Positions 6,973 through 16,158 of a DNA stretch of 50,206 bases are shown here, piece after piece. The notes beneath the pieces were generated by a model, which made no database searches, had not been told where the DNA came from, and saw only the letters and a program-made list of their open reading frames with translations. Source of the stretch: Anaerolineales bacterium (GTDB lineage Bacteria > Chloroflexota > Anaerolineae > Anaerolineales > Villigracilaceae). Position numbers and translations under genes: made by a program. Within the stretch, counting starts at the first letter, position 1. The number at the start of each line of letters is the position of its first letter. The stretch covers positions 1 through 50,206 of the forward strand of contig JADZCC010000109.1 in NCBI GenBank assembly GCA_020851785.1. Reading direction: 5' to 3'.

Positions 6973-9809
6973 GCATTCCGCTTTCTTTCCAATAAGGCGC
7001 TGGTTGTAGATTTGTTTTCATCTGGCTTTGGCTCAGCCTTTACAGGCTGAGCAGGCGCTTCTTCTTCTTCTTCTTCTTCTTCAATAATCAGAGATACCTC
7101 GGCGCTCACTGGTTCGCGCGCGGTTCGATCTTTGGCTTTTTTCAAGGCTTGCAGGCGCGAATCCGCTGGAAGCGGTTGGGGTTTTTGGGCAGGTTGAAGG
7201 TTGAACTTACTCAAAGCCCATTCGCGGACTTTTGCAATATCCTGTTTGGTGATGATCAGTCTGCGGATGGCGATGTCCAAGGGAAGGAGGAGCGCGGCCA
7301 GCAAGACGAGCCATTGCCAGACGGGGCGCGAGGCGCGGGTGGATTTTAGGTCGTGCGCGAAAACGTCTGCGGGGTTGGCAGAGGCAACTTTCCCGTTGGA
7401 TAATGCCGCGAGGCGAATGAGCAGATCTGGGTTAGAGTCGAGGCGTTGATATTCGGGCGAGTAGGAAAGCGCCCAGCCGGTCGTCTCTGAAAAGGCGAGG
7501 GATTTTTCATCCTGTTTTCCAGATAAGTTGAAGAGGTAAACGCCCTGTTCATTGGGTGAAAAGTTTCCGGCGTAGCGCCCGGGCGCGGTTTGATTCAAAA
7601 TCACCGTTTGGGCTTCGCCGTTGGGCGCGACGATATTGGCGGTGATTTGATATTCGTTGAGGAATTGCCCGCTTCGGCTTTGCGCGTCAAGTTGAATCTC
7701 GCCATTCGGGCTGACGTTTAACTCAATGGCGGAATCTAAGTTTTCGCCAATCGTGTAGCGTACGGCTTGCGCCCAAAACGTGGGGAAGCCTTCCCAGCGC
7801 ACCCAGTCCTGCGCCCAGCGGCCGGTGGCGTCGGAGGTGAAGGCCACTGAACGACCCAGCCCATATTGCCACGCGGCGAGGATGGGATCGTCTTTTTCGG
7901 ATTTGAGAATCACTTGCGCGAGGTCTTTGGGGCTGGAGGCGACGTAGCCGCGCAATTGCGGAACGGAATCGAGGTTGGCTAGAATCGGCGAGGAATTGAC
8001 CAACGCTGGAAAGAAATTTTCTTCGACAATGTAAGAGCGCGTGGCCAGCGAAGTTTCTTCGGTGAAGATGCTGGGAATGCTACTCGCGTCGTCGGTGAAG
8101 TGATAGCGCCCGCCGCCAATTTTGGCGAGGTCTGCCAGAAATGGCGCGGCGTCACTGCCCACGCCGACGGTGGAAAGCGTGATGCCGTTTTCTGTGTAAA
8201 GTTTTTCAACCAGTTCGGGAATGCCAGTGGGGTCGGCGCCGCCATCCGTTAATAAGATGACGTGCTTTACTTTGGCCGGATCGTCGGGTAAAACGCTGGC
8301 CATGGCCTGAATGCCCGCCATGATGTTTGTGCCGCCGCCGCCTTGAATGCCGCCAATCGCGCTGGTGATCGCGTCCGGGTCGGTCAGGTCGGTCATTGGC
8401 ACAACCCATGAGGCCGCGTCGTCAAATTGCACCACGCCGACGCGGTCGCTGGGGAAGAGCAATTCAACCGAGCGCGCGGCCGCTTCTTTGGCCAGTTCCA
8501 ATTTCATCACGCCGCCGCTCGCGTCGAGCATACTGCCCGAATGGTCAATGATGAAGACAATCGCCAACGATGGGCGGCGTTGTTCGTCTTTGATTTCCAT
8601 GTCCACTGGCAGGGCGTCTTCGATGGGCGTGCCGTAATATCCGCCCACGCCGTAGCTGGTGGGACCGCCCACGGCTACCAGCCCGCCGCCCAAATCGCGG
8701 ACGTAAGAGCGGAGCAGTTCCATTTGCTGTTGGCTGAAATTTTTGGCCGGGACGTCCACCAAGACCACCGAGTTATATTGCGCCAGAGTTGGTAAATCCA
8801 GCGGGAAGGTTTGCGGCGTAATCAGTTCCACGCTGAAACCAGCAGATTGTAAAATTTCTTTTAACGCGGAATATTCGTCGGGGCGAACTTCGCCGCCGAT
8901 TAATTCTTCGCCAGGTTGCATGGCCACCATCAAAATGCGCGGCGGGCCTTCCACTTGTGAAAATGCGTCCAGCCGGTTGTTCTGATAGAACGTATCCGCT
9001 GACGGGACGATTTGAACTTGATAGCTGACGAAGCCAGACTCTCCTGCGGTGAGCGGCAGGCTAAAGGTTTGTGAGCCGCGTCGAAGTTTGTGTTCCTTTT
9101 CGTATAAAATTTCTGCGCCCGCCAGCACGCGCAAAACTGCGGAACTCTGTTGACTGGCGTTGACGGTGACGTTGAGGTCAAAATTTTCGCCGGGCCGCAG
9201 GTGGGTGGGCGCATCCACGTTGGAAATCAGCGCTTCAACGCCGACTTGATTGGCAAACGGCACGACCACAAGCTCTATGCCAGAGTCGGCCGCAAATTTG
9301 GCGGCCGCTTTTGCGTCTCCGCTGGTTTCCGCGCCATCGGAAAGAATCACCATGCGCCGCGCCGCGCCGGATGGAAACAGCGCCATGCCCAAACGAATCG
9401 CTTCGGCTAAATTGGTTTGGTTGGTAATTGGCACGGACGTAATCGCCGCCAACTCGTTCACCGCAGACATCGGGCGATCCACCAGCGCGTCCGCTCCAAA
9501 CAAAACCAGCGCAGATTGGTCGTCCGGGCCCATCGCTGAGATGGCAGATTGTACGAAACTCGCTTCGGCTTGAAGGGCCTCTTCGGGCATCGAGTCGGAA
9601 ACGTCCATCAAAAAGACGACCGCCAGATTATCGCCGCTTTTAACGATTTCCAATCCCGCGATTGAAAAGATCAGACAGAGCAAAATGCTGACGCGCAAAA
9701 TCAACGAAACGGTTTCGCGCCTGCGGGCCGCTTTGGCCGGGTAGCCCATCCAAACAGCGAGCGGCGCGAGGAGCAAGAGCAAAAGATAGAGCGGCGCGGT
9801 GAATCTCAC
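6963..9809 (-). CDS. Membrane protein with two VWA domains
   Basis: About 948 residues from GTG 9809. That start gives a 4-bp GTGA overlap with the upstream gene; a longer frame reaches 9857 but would overlap by 52 bp. Two N-terminal membrane segments precede a first VWA domain with MIDAS DVSDS (Asp69). Next come beta-sandwich and GATase-like regions, then a second VWA domain with DHSGS (Asp422), more beta domains, a C-terminal membrane helix (WLVLLAALLLPLD), and a cytoplasmic tail with eight glutamates encoded by a CTT-type trinucleotide run (7058-7081 on plus). VWA domains bind protein partners through metal. This is the last gene of the nine-gene operon and resembles the membrane VWA proteins that accompany MoxR and DUF58. 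Precise role unknown. Confidence 0.85.
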   Translation of the reverse strand: MRFTAPLYLLLLLLAPLAVWMGYPAKAARRRETVSLILRVSILLCLIFSIAGLEIVKSGDNLAVVFLMDVSDSMPEEALQAEASFVQSAISAMGPDDQSALVLFGADALVDRPMSAVNELAAITSVPITNQTNLAEAIRLGMALFPSGAARRMVILSDGAETSGDAKAAAKFAADSGIELVVVPFANQVGVEALISNVDAPTHLRPGENFDLNVTVNASQQSSAVLRVLAGAEILYEKEHKLRRGSQTFSLPLTAGESGFVSYQVQIVPSADTFYQNNRLDAFSQVEGPPRILMVAMQPGEELIGGEVRPDEYSALKEILQSAGFSVELITPQTFPLDLPTLAQYNSVVLVDVPAKNFSQQQMELLRSYVRDLGGGLVAVGGPTSYGVGGYYGTPIEDALPVDMEIKDEQRRPSLAIVFIIDHSGSMLDASGGVMKLELAKEAAARSVELLFPSDRVGVVQFDDAASWVVPMTDLTDPDAITSAIGGIQGGGGTNIMAGIQAMASVLPDDPAKVKHVILLTDGGADPTGIPELVEKLYTENGITLSTVGVGSDAAPFLADLAKIGGGRYHFTDDASSIPSIFTEETSLATRSYIVEENFFPALVNSSPILANLDSVPQLRGYVASSPKDLAQVILKSEKDDPILAAWQYGLGRSVAFTSDATGRWAQDWVRWEGFPTFWAQAVRYTIGENLDSAIELNVSPNGEIQLDAQSRSGQFLNEYQITANIVAPNGEAQTVILNQTAPGRYAGNFSPNEQGVYLFNLSGKQDEKSLAFSETTGWALSYSPEYQRLDSNPDLLIRLAALSNGKVASANPADVFAHDLKSTRASRPVWQWLVLLAALLLPLDIAIRRLIITKQDIAKVREWALSKFNLQPAQKPQPLPADSRLQALKKAKDRTAREPVSAEVSLIIEEEEEEEEAPAQPVKAEPKPDENKSTTSALLERKRNAKK

Positions 9810-11686
9810 GAGTCCGCCCGCTTCGGCAGAAGTTGGCGGCGATGATAGGCCTGCCATTCAATCATCAAAATGATCAAAGCCGCGAGGGCCAGCCAGTTCC
9901 ATAATTCATATTGACCGATTTTCTCCGAAACCGTACGCGTCACTTCCGTTTGGCCAATGTGAATTTCAGCCTGCGGCGCAATGTTCGATTCGGCGGGGTC
10001 AAATAAATTGACGGCGAAATATTCAGCGGAGGAAGTTCCAGCGCTGATGAAGTTTACGGCATAGAAGCCGAGTTCGGCTGTGTTGGTAAATTTCAGCCCG
10101 CCCGCTTCGTTGACGTAGGAATACCCAACGCCCGAAGGCGAGGCAACGACGATTTGTTCCGTGCCGGGCGGCGGGACGATTTGCAAGCTTTGCCCGGGCT
10201 GGAGGGCTTGCGTCGCGTCGAAGGCGCTGGGCGGCACAAGGTAATTCGTCAGATTGGAAAATAAAATTGGAAAGGCAATCTGCAAGGGCAGGTCGCTTTC
10301 GCGCAAGTCAAAGTTGATCGAAGCGATGCGCTGTCCCTGCGTTTGACCGGCAAAGACCAGCGGATTCTGCTCGGTTTGCACCAGGGCTTCGGCCCAAACT
10401 GGCAGAGTCGTTTGCTTGGACTTCAAAATGTGGACGTTGCTCCAATCCAGATATTGGGTGAGCGGCTGTTCGATGACTTCCATGGATTGAATCGGTTCGA
10501 GCGTTCCGGTCACTTCAAAGTAGGGGTTGTTCGGCGGGTTGATGAAGAGCAGGTTGCCGTTTGGAATCTCGGTTGGGAGAACGCCGTCGAAGACGTACAG
10601 GTCAAATGGGTCTGTGGAAATTTGCAAACTTCCATCCGCGGCGGGCAGGGCGCGAAAGGCTTGCAGGTTGGGGAGCGATGCCAGCGCTTGTTCTAAAAAT
10701 AAGTTCCCTTTGGAAACCAGTAAGACTCTTCTGGCAGAACTGGTTTGATAGATCGCAAAGGCGGTGTTGTCAATTGCCAACGCGTCCAGCGCTTTGGTTT
10801 GCAAGCCGGAAATTTCTGCTTTGTAAATTCCAGCTTGATTGGCGAGATCGTCCAGCGTGAGGCTTTGCTTGGAATGGGCGGCAAGGGTCATTTGGCGCGA
10901 ATCAAATAGCGCGTCGTTGAAATAAAAAGAGAGCCGTAGCGTTTGAGCGGAGGCGCCATAGTTGCTGACTTGCGCGAACAGTTCGGGAGTCGCGGCGTTG
11001 CGGCGCAAGGCCAAAGCGGAGATGGCTACATTATCCGCTGATGCGCCCACGGGTAGATATTGCACTTCGCCCGGCAAGGCGGGCAATCCGCTTGCGGGCA
11101 GGCCGCCATCCGAGACGATGATGATCGTGGATTCAAGCGCGTCGCTACGGGTGGCGCCTGCGGCCAAAGCAAAGGCGGCTGGCCAATCTGCTGAGCCTTG
11201 CGTGGCTGTGGCTTTGTTCAAAACGGATTTCAACAAGGTTTTGTCTGTTTCAGCGGCGATTAAAATTTCCGGGGTCTCGCCGACCAGTATCAAGGTCAGC
11301 GCAGAGGCGGGGTTTAATCCATTGATGACGGCGTTAACCGATTCTTTGGCCGCGTCAAAACGGGAGGGCGCAACGTCCGTCGCGTTCATCGAAGCGGAGG
11401 CGTCCAACAAAATAATCAGCGAGCCGGTGGCCACGGTTGGAATTTTGATGGCCGGGCGCGCCAGCGCGAAGACCAGCGCGGCGAGGATGAGCAATTGCAA
11501 AATCAGCAAGAGGTTGCGTTTAAGTTTTTGCCACGGCGCGTTGGCTTGTTGTTCGCGTAAAAGTTGTTCCCATAAAAATGTGGAAGAAACCTGCGTTTGT
11601 TTGCGGCGCAGTTTGAGCATGTACAGCAACAGGATGGGAATAGCCAAAGCGGCTAACGCAAAACCCAGCGGCGTGAGAAATTGCAT
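9806..11686 (-). CDS. BatA-like membrane protein with VWA domain
   Basis: 626 residues from ATG 11686, which shares one base with the stop of the DUF58 gene (TAATG). The longer frame to 11785 adds a tail overlapping DUF58 and is rejected. Seen: an aerotolerance-type (BatA) N-terminus, with a membrane helix at 5-25, the motif LYMLKLRRKQ, a second helix at 57-77 ending in ALARP, then a VWA domain with MIDAS DASAS (Asp95) and TIIIVSDGG. A long beta-rich extracellular region and a C-terminal membrane helix (WLALAALIILMIEW) follow. Known: such proteins occur beside MoxR ATPases and DUF58 proteins and are thought to help assemble or chaperone membrane or periplasmic complexes. The specific client here is unknown. 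Confidence 0.85.
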   Translation of the reverse strand: MQFLTPLGFALAALAIPILLLYMLKLRRKQTQVSSTFLWEQLLREQQANAPWQKLKRNLLLILQLLILAALVFALARPAIKIPTVATGSLIILLDASASMNATDVAPSRFDAAKESVNAVINGLNPASALTLILVGETPEILIAAETDKTLLKSVLNKATATQGSADWPAAFALAAGATRSDALESTIIIVSDGGLPASGLPALPGEVQYLPVGASADNVAISALALRRNAATPELFAQVSNYGASAQTLRLSFYFNDALFDSRQMTLAAHSKQSLTLDDLANQAGIYKAEISGLQTKALDALAIDNTAFAIYQTSSARRVLLVSKGNLFLEQALASLPNLQAFRALPAADGSLQISTDPFDLYVFDGVLPTEIPNGNLLFINPPNNPYFEVTGTLEPIQSMEVIEQPLTQYLDWSNVHILKSKQTTLPVWAEALVQTEQNPLVFAGQTQGQRIASINFDLRESDLPLQIAFPILFSNLTNYLVPPSAFDATQALQPGQSLQIVPPPGTEQIVVASPSGVGYSYVNEAGGLKFTNTAELGFYAVNFISAGTSSAEYFAVNLFDPAESNIAPQAEIHIGQTEVTRTVSEKIGQYELWNWLALAALIILMIEWQAYHRRQLLPKRADS

Positions 11687-12567
11687 TACTTCAGCGCTCC
11701 GGCGCGACGCATTTCCAGCAGGAGCGCCCGCTCCCAGCCGAGGCTGGTGACGAGGTTGAGATAACGCACGTTTTGTTTGCGGCAATTGGCTTGCGTGGAT
11801 TCAATCCAGGCTTGCGCGCGCGCGCGATATTGCCTGCGGAGCGCGCCGTCCATTGAAATGTCCTGCGTTTGATTCGTTTCGATGTCCACCAATTGCACGT
11901 CTCCAGCAAAGGCTGGCTCGACTTCGTCCGGCGCCAGGATATGCAAGAGGATCGCTTCGCTTCCGCGCCCGAGCAGGGTTCTTAATCCTGATTCATAACC
12001 GCTGGCTGTGAGCAAATCCGAAATCAGGATGACCAGTCCGGCCCGGCGTGGGCGAATCGTAAAGCGCTGAATGGATTTATTTAAATCCGTTTGGCCGCCG
12101 GGTTCAAGGCCTTCCAAAAAATGGAACAAACGCGGCATGGCCGCCCCGCCGCGCGTTGGCCCAAACTCGGCGGACATATCGCCGCTTTTTAAGAAACCGA
12201 CGGTGAGTAAATCGCCGCTGGATAAGGCGATGGCGCCCAGTCCGGCGGCCAGTTTGCGGGCGTAATTAAATTTGTGTTCTTCGTTTTCGCCCCAATCCAT
12301 GGAAAGCGAACCGTCTAACAGGATCGTGACGGCCAGGTCTTCCTCTTCTTCCAATAGTTTAATGAAGGGACGCTCAAGCCGCGCGTAAATATTCCAATCC
12401 AAGCGGCGCAAATCGTCGCCCGGCGCATAATTGCGATAGTCGGCAAATTCCACGCTGGAGCCGCGCCGCGCGGAACGGCGCTCGCCTTTGATCGTACCGG
12501 CGCGTACGCGCGCGGCTACCAAAGTCAGTTGGTTTAACTTGCGAAGGGTGGATTCGTCGAAGAGCAT
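11686..12567 (-). CDS. DUF58 domain protein
   Basis: 293 residues. The DUF58 signature is clear: RRSARRGSSVEFADYRNYAPGD, in parts RGSSVEFADYR and YAPGDDLRRLDWNIYAR, followed by a VWA-like core with DGSLS (Asp85) and later RAGLVILISDLL. Known: DUF58 proteins are nearly always paired with MoxR ATPases; function is thought to be regulation or assembly together with VWA partners. It is soluble, with no membrane helix. The 32-bp gap to the upstream MoxR gene consists largely of a heptamer repeat (12574-12601), leaving no obvious Shine-Dalgarno. Confidence 0.92.
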   Translation of the reverse strand: MLFDESTLRKLNQLTLVAARVRAGTIKGERRSARRGSSVEFADYRNYAPGDDLRRLDWNIYARLERPFIKLLEEEEDLAVTILLDGSLSMDWGENEEHKFNYARKLAAGLGAIALSSGDLLTVGFLKSGDMSAEFGPTRGGAAMPRLFHFLEGLEPGGQTDLNKSIQRFTIRPRRAGLVILISDLLTASGYESGLRTLLGRGSEAILLHILAPDEVEPAFAGDVQLVDIETNQTQDISMDGALRRQYRARAQAWIESTQANCRKQNVRYLNLVTSLGWERALLLEMRRAGALK

Positions 12568-12573
12568 AAACTC

Positions 12574-12601
12574 GGAATAGAGAATGAAGAATGGAGAATT
12601 T
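12574..12601. repeat. Heptamer tandem repeat between moxR and DUF58 genes
   Basis: Four consecutive 7-bp units: ggaatag, agaatga, agaatgg, agaattt. The same period occurs in a different array inside recJ (48543-48612), suggesting a genome-wide habit of 7-bp repeats. Confidence 0.7.
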
Positions 12602-13592
12602 AGACTTTACTCATTCCCTCTCGCTGAAGCGCGCCAACCAGTTCTTGAATGACATCGTCCGCTTGAATGCCTTCGGCCAGTCCGTCAAAATTTAAGAGCA
12701 AGCGATGTCTGAGCGCGGCCTTGGCCACGGCTTGAACGTCTTCAAAGGCCACGTTATACCGGCCGGAAAGCAAGGCCGTCACCTTGGCTCCCAACACCAA
12801 CGCCTGTCCGCCGCGCGGAGAGACTCCATAGCGCACGTATTTTTTCACCAGCGGCGAAGCGTTGGGATTCTCTGGATGAGACGCCAGGACCAGCGCGGCG
12901 ATATATTCTTTGACATGCGAAGCGATTGGCACAGTCCGCGCCAACGCCCGCATTTGGAGGATGTCCGCGCCGCTGGCGGTCTTGTTGGCGGAGGGCGTTT
13001 CTTTGCCGGTGGTGCGGTCTAAAATTTCAGATAGCTCTTTCACGTCCGGCAAATTTACGTTGACTTTGAAGAAGAAGCGATCCAACTGCGCTTCGGGTAG
13101 AGGATACGTCCCTTCCATTTCCAATGGGTTTTGCGTGGCCAACACAAAAAAAGGCTCTTCCAGTTTGTACGTATGCTGGGCGACAGTGACCGAACTTTCC
13201 TGCATGGCTTCCAACAAAGCCGATTGCGTCTTCGGCGTGGCGCGGTTGATCTCGTCTGCCAGGACTAAATTTGCAAATAAAGGCCCGGGACGAAAACGAA
13301 ATTCGCGCGAGCCGTTTTCGTCGCTCAAAATTTCCGTGCCGAGGATGTCGGCGGGCATTAAATCGGGCGTGAATTGCACGCGCGAAAATTTTAAATCCAG
13401 CGCCTCGCTCAACGTGCGAATCAACATCGTCTTGCCCAGCCCGGGCACGCCTTCCAAGAGCACATGCCCGCCCGCCAAAATGCTCGTCAAAACGTGGCGC
13501 ACTACGTCGTTTTGCCCGACGATCACGCGTCCCACTTCGGTCTCAATTTTTTCAGCTAGTCCGCGAAAATTTTCAGCAGATAAATCGCTCAT
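12600..13592 (-). CDS. MoxR-family AAA+ ATPase
   Basis: 330 residues. Walker A GVPGLGKT (48-55), Walker B LVLADEIN (Asp112, Glu113), the MoxR-typical PDLMPADILGTEI, QNPLEMEGTYPLPEAQLDRF (in parts QNPLEMEGTY and PLPEAQLDRF) and sensor 2 near RASPRGGQ-like GVSPRGGQALVLGAK. Known: MoxR ATPases act as chaperones that insert cofactors or assemble complexes with VWA proteins. Located between the Gln-rich membrane protein and the DUF58 gene; Shine-Dalgarno ggag lies 7 nt before ATG. It is the energy-coupling component of the MoxR/DUF58/VWA part of the operon. Confidence 0.95.
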   Translation of the reverse strand: MSDLSAENFRGLAEKIETEVGRVIVGQNDVVRHVLTSILAGGHVLLEGVPGLGKTMLIRTLSEALDLKFSRVQFTPDLMPADILGTEILSDENGSREFRFRPGPLFANLVLADEINRATPKTQSALLEAMQESSVTVAQHTYKLEEPFFVLATQNPLEMEGTYPLPEAQLDRFFFKVNVNLPDVKELSEILDRTTGKETPSANKTASGADILQMRALARTVPIASHVKEYIAALVLASHPENPNASPLVKKYVRYGVSPRGGQALVLGAKVTALLSGRYNVAFEDVQAVAKAALRHRLLLNFDGLAEGIQADDVIQELVGALQREGMSKV

Positions 13593-13603
13593 GGTTTCTC
13601 CAG

Positions 13604-15187
13604 TTAGGGATGTAACGAATCAAAATAATTTCGAATCACGCTCAAAAAATCAACGGGAATTTCTCCGCTTTCAATCGCTTCGCGGTTGAACTGATCGTAT
13701 TGCGCATACGCTTCGGTGTAGGGAACCAAACTTTCTCCGGGTTGGCTTGGGTCGGTTGGGCCTTGTCCAATCATGTCGCCTTCCTGCCCGGAGCCGGGGA
13801 GGTTCACCACGTTGCCATCTTCGCCGCCCAACAAATTGGGCGCGTAAATTTGCTCGTAGGTTTCTTCGTTGGCGCTACCCGCTCCGTTGTTTTGATTGAT
13901 TGGATTGTTGTCAGCCTCGTTTCCGCTTTGACCTTGCGCGTCGCTCGACCCGTTGCCTGCTCCTGAACCCCCGGGCGTTTGTCCACTCTGATTGTTTTGC
14001 CCGTTGCCCGGCTGTCCCGCAGTTTGCGCTGATTGTTGTCCGCCGCCCGCGGCCACAATTTGGCCCGCACCCTGCGTTAATTGTTGCGCGGTCTGGCTCG
14101 CAGTTTGCGACATGGCAATTTGTTGGCCGGCCTGCGCCATCAGTTTTGACGCGTTTTGCAAGGCTTGTTGCGCCGCCGCTATATCGCCGCGTTTGAGCGC
14201 GTCTGCCGCGTTTTGCAATTCCTGCGCCAACTGCGGGTTGGTGGCTTGTAATGCGTTCGCCATTTGCTCCAATTGCGCGGCCAGTTGACTGGCTTCGCCT
14301 GCATCCATTTGGCTAAGGTCGAGGTTGGACAGTTCTGTGGCGGCTTGAATCGGGTTGCCTTGCGAAAGCGCTTCGCCGACTCCTTGTAACGGCGTTCCGT
14401 TTTGATTGGCCAGGTCGCCGCCGGTTTGCTGTAAGGCTTGCGACATTTGCTGGGCTTGCGGCGAGGTCAACGCCTGAAGTTGCTCGCTCGTGCTGGTGAG
14501 CGCGGCAACGGAGCCTTCCAGCGAAGGATCCGTTTGTAAACTTTGCTGGGCTTGCTCCAGGACTTGCGTCAGCGCTTCTTTTTGGGCTTCGCTCAAATTG
14601 GGGTTGGCCTGAATTTGCTGAAGCATTTGTTCAATTTCTGCGGCCTGTGCGGTCACGGCCTGTTCCACGGCGCGAGCTTTTCTGGCGGATTCAAACCAGC
14701 GCTCGCCGCGAAACCAAACCAGCCCCAAAACCAAAGCCAGAATAGCCAGATAGCTTAATTCCCGTTTTTTGATTTGAAGCGGAATCTGTTTTTGCGGCTT
14801 GATGCGCCGCGCAGCTTGAAGCGCATCTTCAAGCTGGCGTACGGTCATTGGGTTACTGGAATGATTTTGGTGTAATTCATACGCGGTGCTGATGCGTTCG
14901 CCGAGATGGAAGACTCGGTCAAAGTGGCGGGCGGCCAGGAGCGGCGAAACCGGCCAGAGGTAAGCCCCGAGGCTTGTGATCAGCGGCGCGCAAATGATCA
15001 GCGCGAGAGTCAACGTCAGAAATTCGGCTTTCAGCAGGTTGAGTTGAAATAATCCAAACAAGCCGAGGGTCAACGCGAGCGCCAGCCCAAGGATCAGCCC
15101 GCGAAAGCCCCAGGTGAAGGCGCGTTGAATGCGCAGGCGATACGTCCATTGATTGAGCGTGTGGCGGAGGTCTGAAAATGCGGCCAT
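13604..15187 (-). CDS. Gln/Ala-rich membrane protein of the MoxR operon (DUF4175-like)
   Basis: 527 residues. Two membrane helices at about 25-45 and 50-78, a soluble segment, a third helix at about 148-166 (LSYLAILALVLGLVW), then a long Gln/Ala-rich helical region (175-365) with strong coiled-coil character, a Gly/Asn/Gln low-complexity stretch (365-440) and a conserved-looking tail ending IPVDFLSVIRNYFDSLHP. Layout and neighbourhood resemble DUF4175-type proteins found with MoxR/VWA genes; that assignment is by architecture only. The coiled-coil may scaffold the VWA proteins. The low-complexity part also produces long spurious open frames on the other strand. Confidence 0.8.
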   Translation of the reverse strand: MAAFSDLRHTLNQWTYRLRIQRAFTWGFRGLILGLALALTLGLFGLFQLNLLKAEFLTLTLALIICAPLITSLGAYLWPVSPLLAARHFDRVFHLGERISTAYELHQNHSSNPMTVRQLEDALQAARRIKPQKQIPLQIKKRELSYLAILALVLGLVWFRGERWFESARKARAVEQAVTAQAAEIEQMLQQIQANPNLSEAQKEALTQVLEQAQQSLQTDPSLEGSVAALTSTSEQLQALTSPQAQQMSQALQQTGGDLANQNGTPLQGVGEALSQGNPIQAATELSNLDLSQMDAGEASQLAAQLEQMANALQATNPQLAQELQNAADALKRGDIAAAQQALQNASKLMAQAGQQIAMSQTASQTAQQLTQGAGQIVAAGGGQQSAQTAGQPGNGQNNQSGQTPGGSGAGNGSSDAQGQSGNEADNNPINQNNGAGSANEETYEQIYAPNLLGGEDGNVVNLPGSGQEGDMIGQGPTDPSQPGESLVPYTEAYAQYDQFNREAIESGEIPVDFLSVIRNYFDSLHP

Positions 15188-15210
15188 AGGTTCTCGATTC
15201 TGGCTTTTGG

Positions 15211-16158
15211 CTAGCGCTCTGGTTGGCGTACAAAATGAACGCTGAGCAGGAGCAGGAGCAGGGTGAGCAGGCTATAAAAAAGCACGTAGAGGATCCAGGG
15301 CGAAGGCAGGTAGAGGCTTGCCGGGCCGCCGAAGGATGAGGCTGTGTCGAAGAAGAAAATGCTCTGAGTTTCAATCAGCATCACCTCTGTGAAGATGGGG
15401 GCGAGTAAAGGGTTGGTGGAGACAATGATCCAAAGGATGAGGGTGACGAGCGTTGCGCTAACGGGGTTGTTGGAGTTTGACGCCAGACTGCCTAAAAAGC
15501 CAACGCTAAAGATAAAAAAGCCGAGGACGAATGCGGAGAACAGAATGCTCCCGTAGGCAGAGATGGTGGCCGCAAGCGTGCGCTTGAGAAAACTGGAAAA
15601 GAAAATTCCGAGCGTGGCGAAGAAGACGGCGGTGACGATTAGCAGAATGGTGGAGATAATCATTTCGGCCAGCCCGACCCCGCCTAATAAAAATGCGACG
15701 CTCTGAATGGGCAGGGCTGTGAAAATTAATAGGAATAAATACAGGACTGCCGAGCTTAATTTACCGAAGATAAATTCGCGCGGCGTCAGCAGGGTGGTTT
15801 TCAAAAGGTCAAACGTGCGGCGTTCACGCTCAACCGTCACCGCTCCGGCGGTTAACCCAGGGGCAATGAAGCTGACCAGCGTCAACTCGATGAGTACGAC
15901 TGTTCCGAAGAGGAGTTTGCCCATCGTTTGTAGTTCGTCCGGGCTGGGGGCGTACGTGTTCGCGGAATCTTTGTAAGCATAATAAATCAGCGCCATAACG
16001 CTGGCGATGAAGAACAGGTACAAAGTGAGGACGATGAAGGCTTTGCGATCGCGCATTTGGCCGCGCAATTCCTTGGCGAAGACGGGGTTGTCCAGCCAGC
16101 GGGTTAAGCTGGAGGCGAAGGATTTTTTTGGAGGAGGCGGAACGTTTTGAGCGGTCAT
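15211..16158 (-). CDS. ABC-2 type transporter permease
   Basis: 315 residues with six or more membrane helices and the NatB/GldF-like N-terminus: a cytoplasmic lead, NPVFAKELRGQMRDRKAF, first helix LTLYLFFIASVMALIYY, then the ERERRTFDLLKTTLLTPREF amphipathic motif (in parts VERERRTFDLL and TPREFIFGK) typical of ABC-2 exporters. It forms the membrane channel with the ATPase encoded just upstream; start and stop share one base (TAATG). Direction is presumably export. Substrate unknown; position within the MoxR/VWA operon suggests the exporter and the VWA proteins serve the same assembly. Confidence 0.9.
   Translation of the reverse strand: MTAQNVPPPPKKSFASSLTRWLDNPVFAKELRGQMRDRKAFIVLTLYLFFIASVMALIYYAYKDSANTYAPSPDELQTMGKLLFGTVVLIELTLVSFIAPGLTAGAVTVERERRTFDLLKTTLLTPREFIFGKLSSAVLYLFLLIFTALPIQSVAFLLGGVGLAEMIISTILLIVTAVFFATLGIFFSSFLKRTLAATISAYGSILFSAFVLGFFIFSVGFLGSLASNSNNPVSATLVTLILWIIVSTNPLLAPIFTEVMLIETQSIFFFDTASSFGGPASLYLPSPWILYVLFYSLLTLLLLLLSVHFVRQPER

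Noticed and set aside
7031..7052. 8-bp-arm palindrome gctcagcc/ggctgagc inside the VWA gene
   Set aside because: Short, in a Lys/Pro/Ala-rich tail, no second copy noticed; not enough to call a mobile repeat.
10962..11750. A 262-codon plus-strand frame over the BatA-like gene
   Set aside because: Mirror of the hydrophobic/Ala-rich gene; no start signal or domain.
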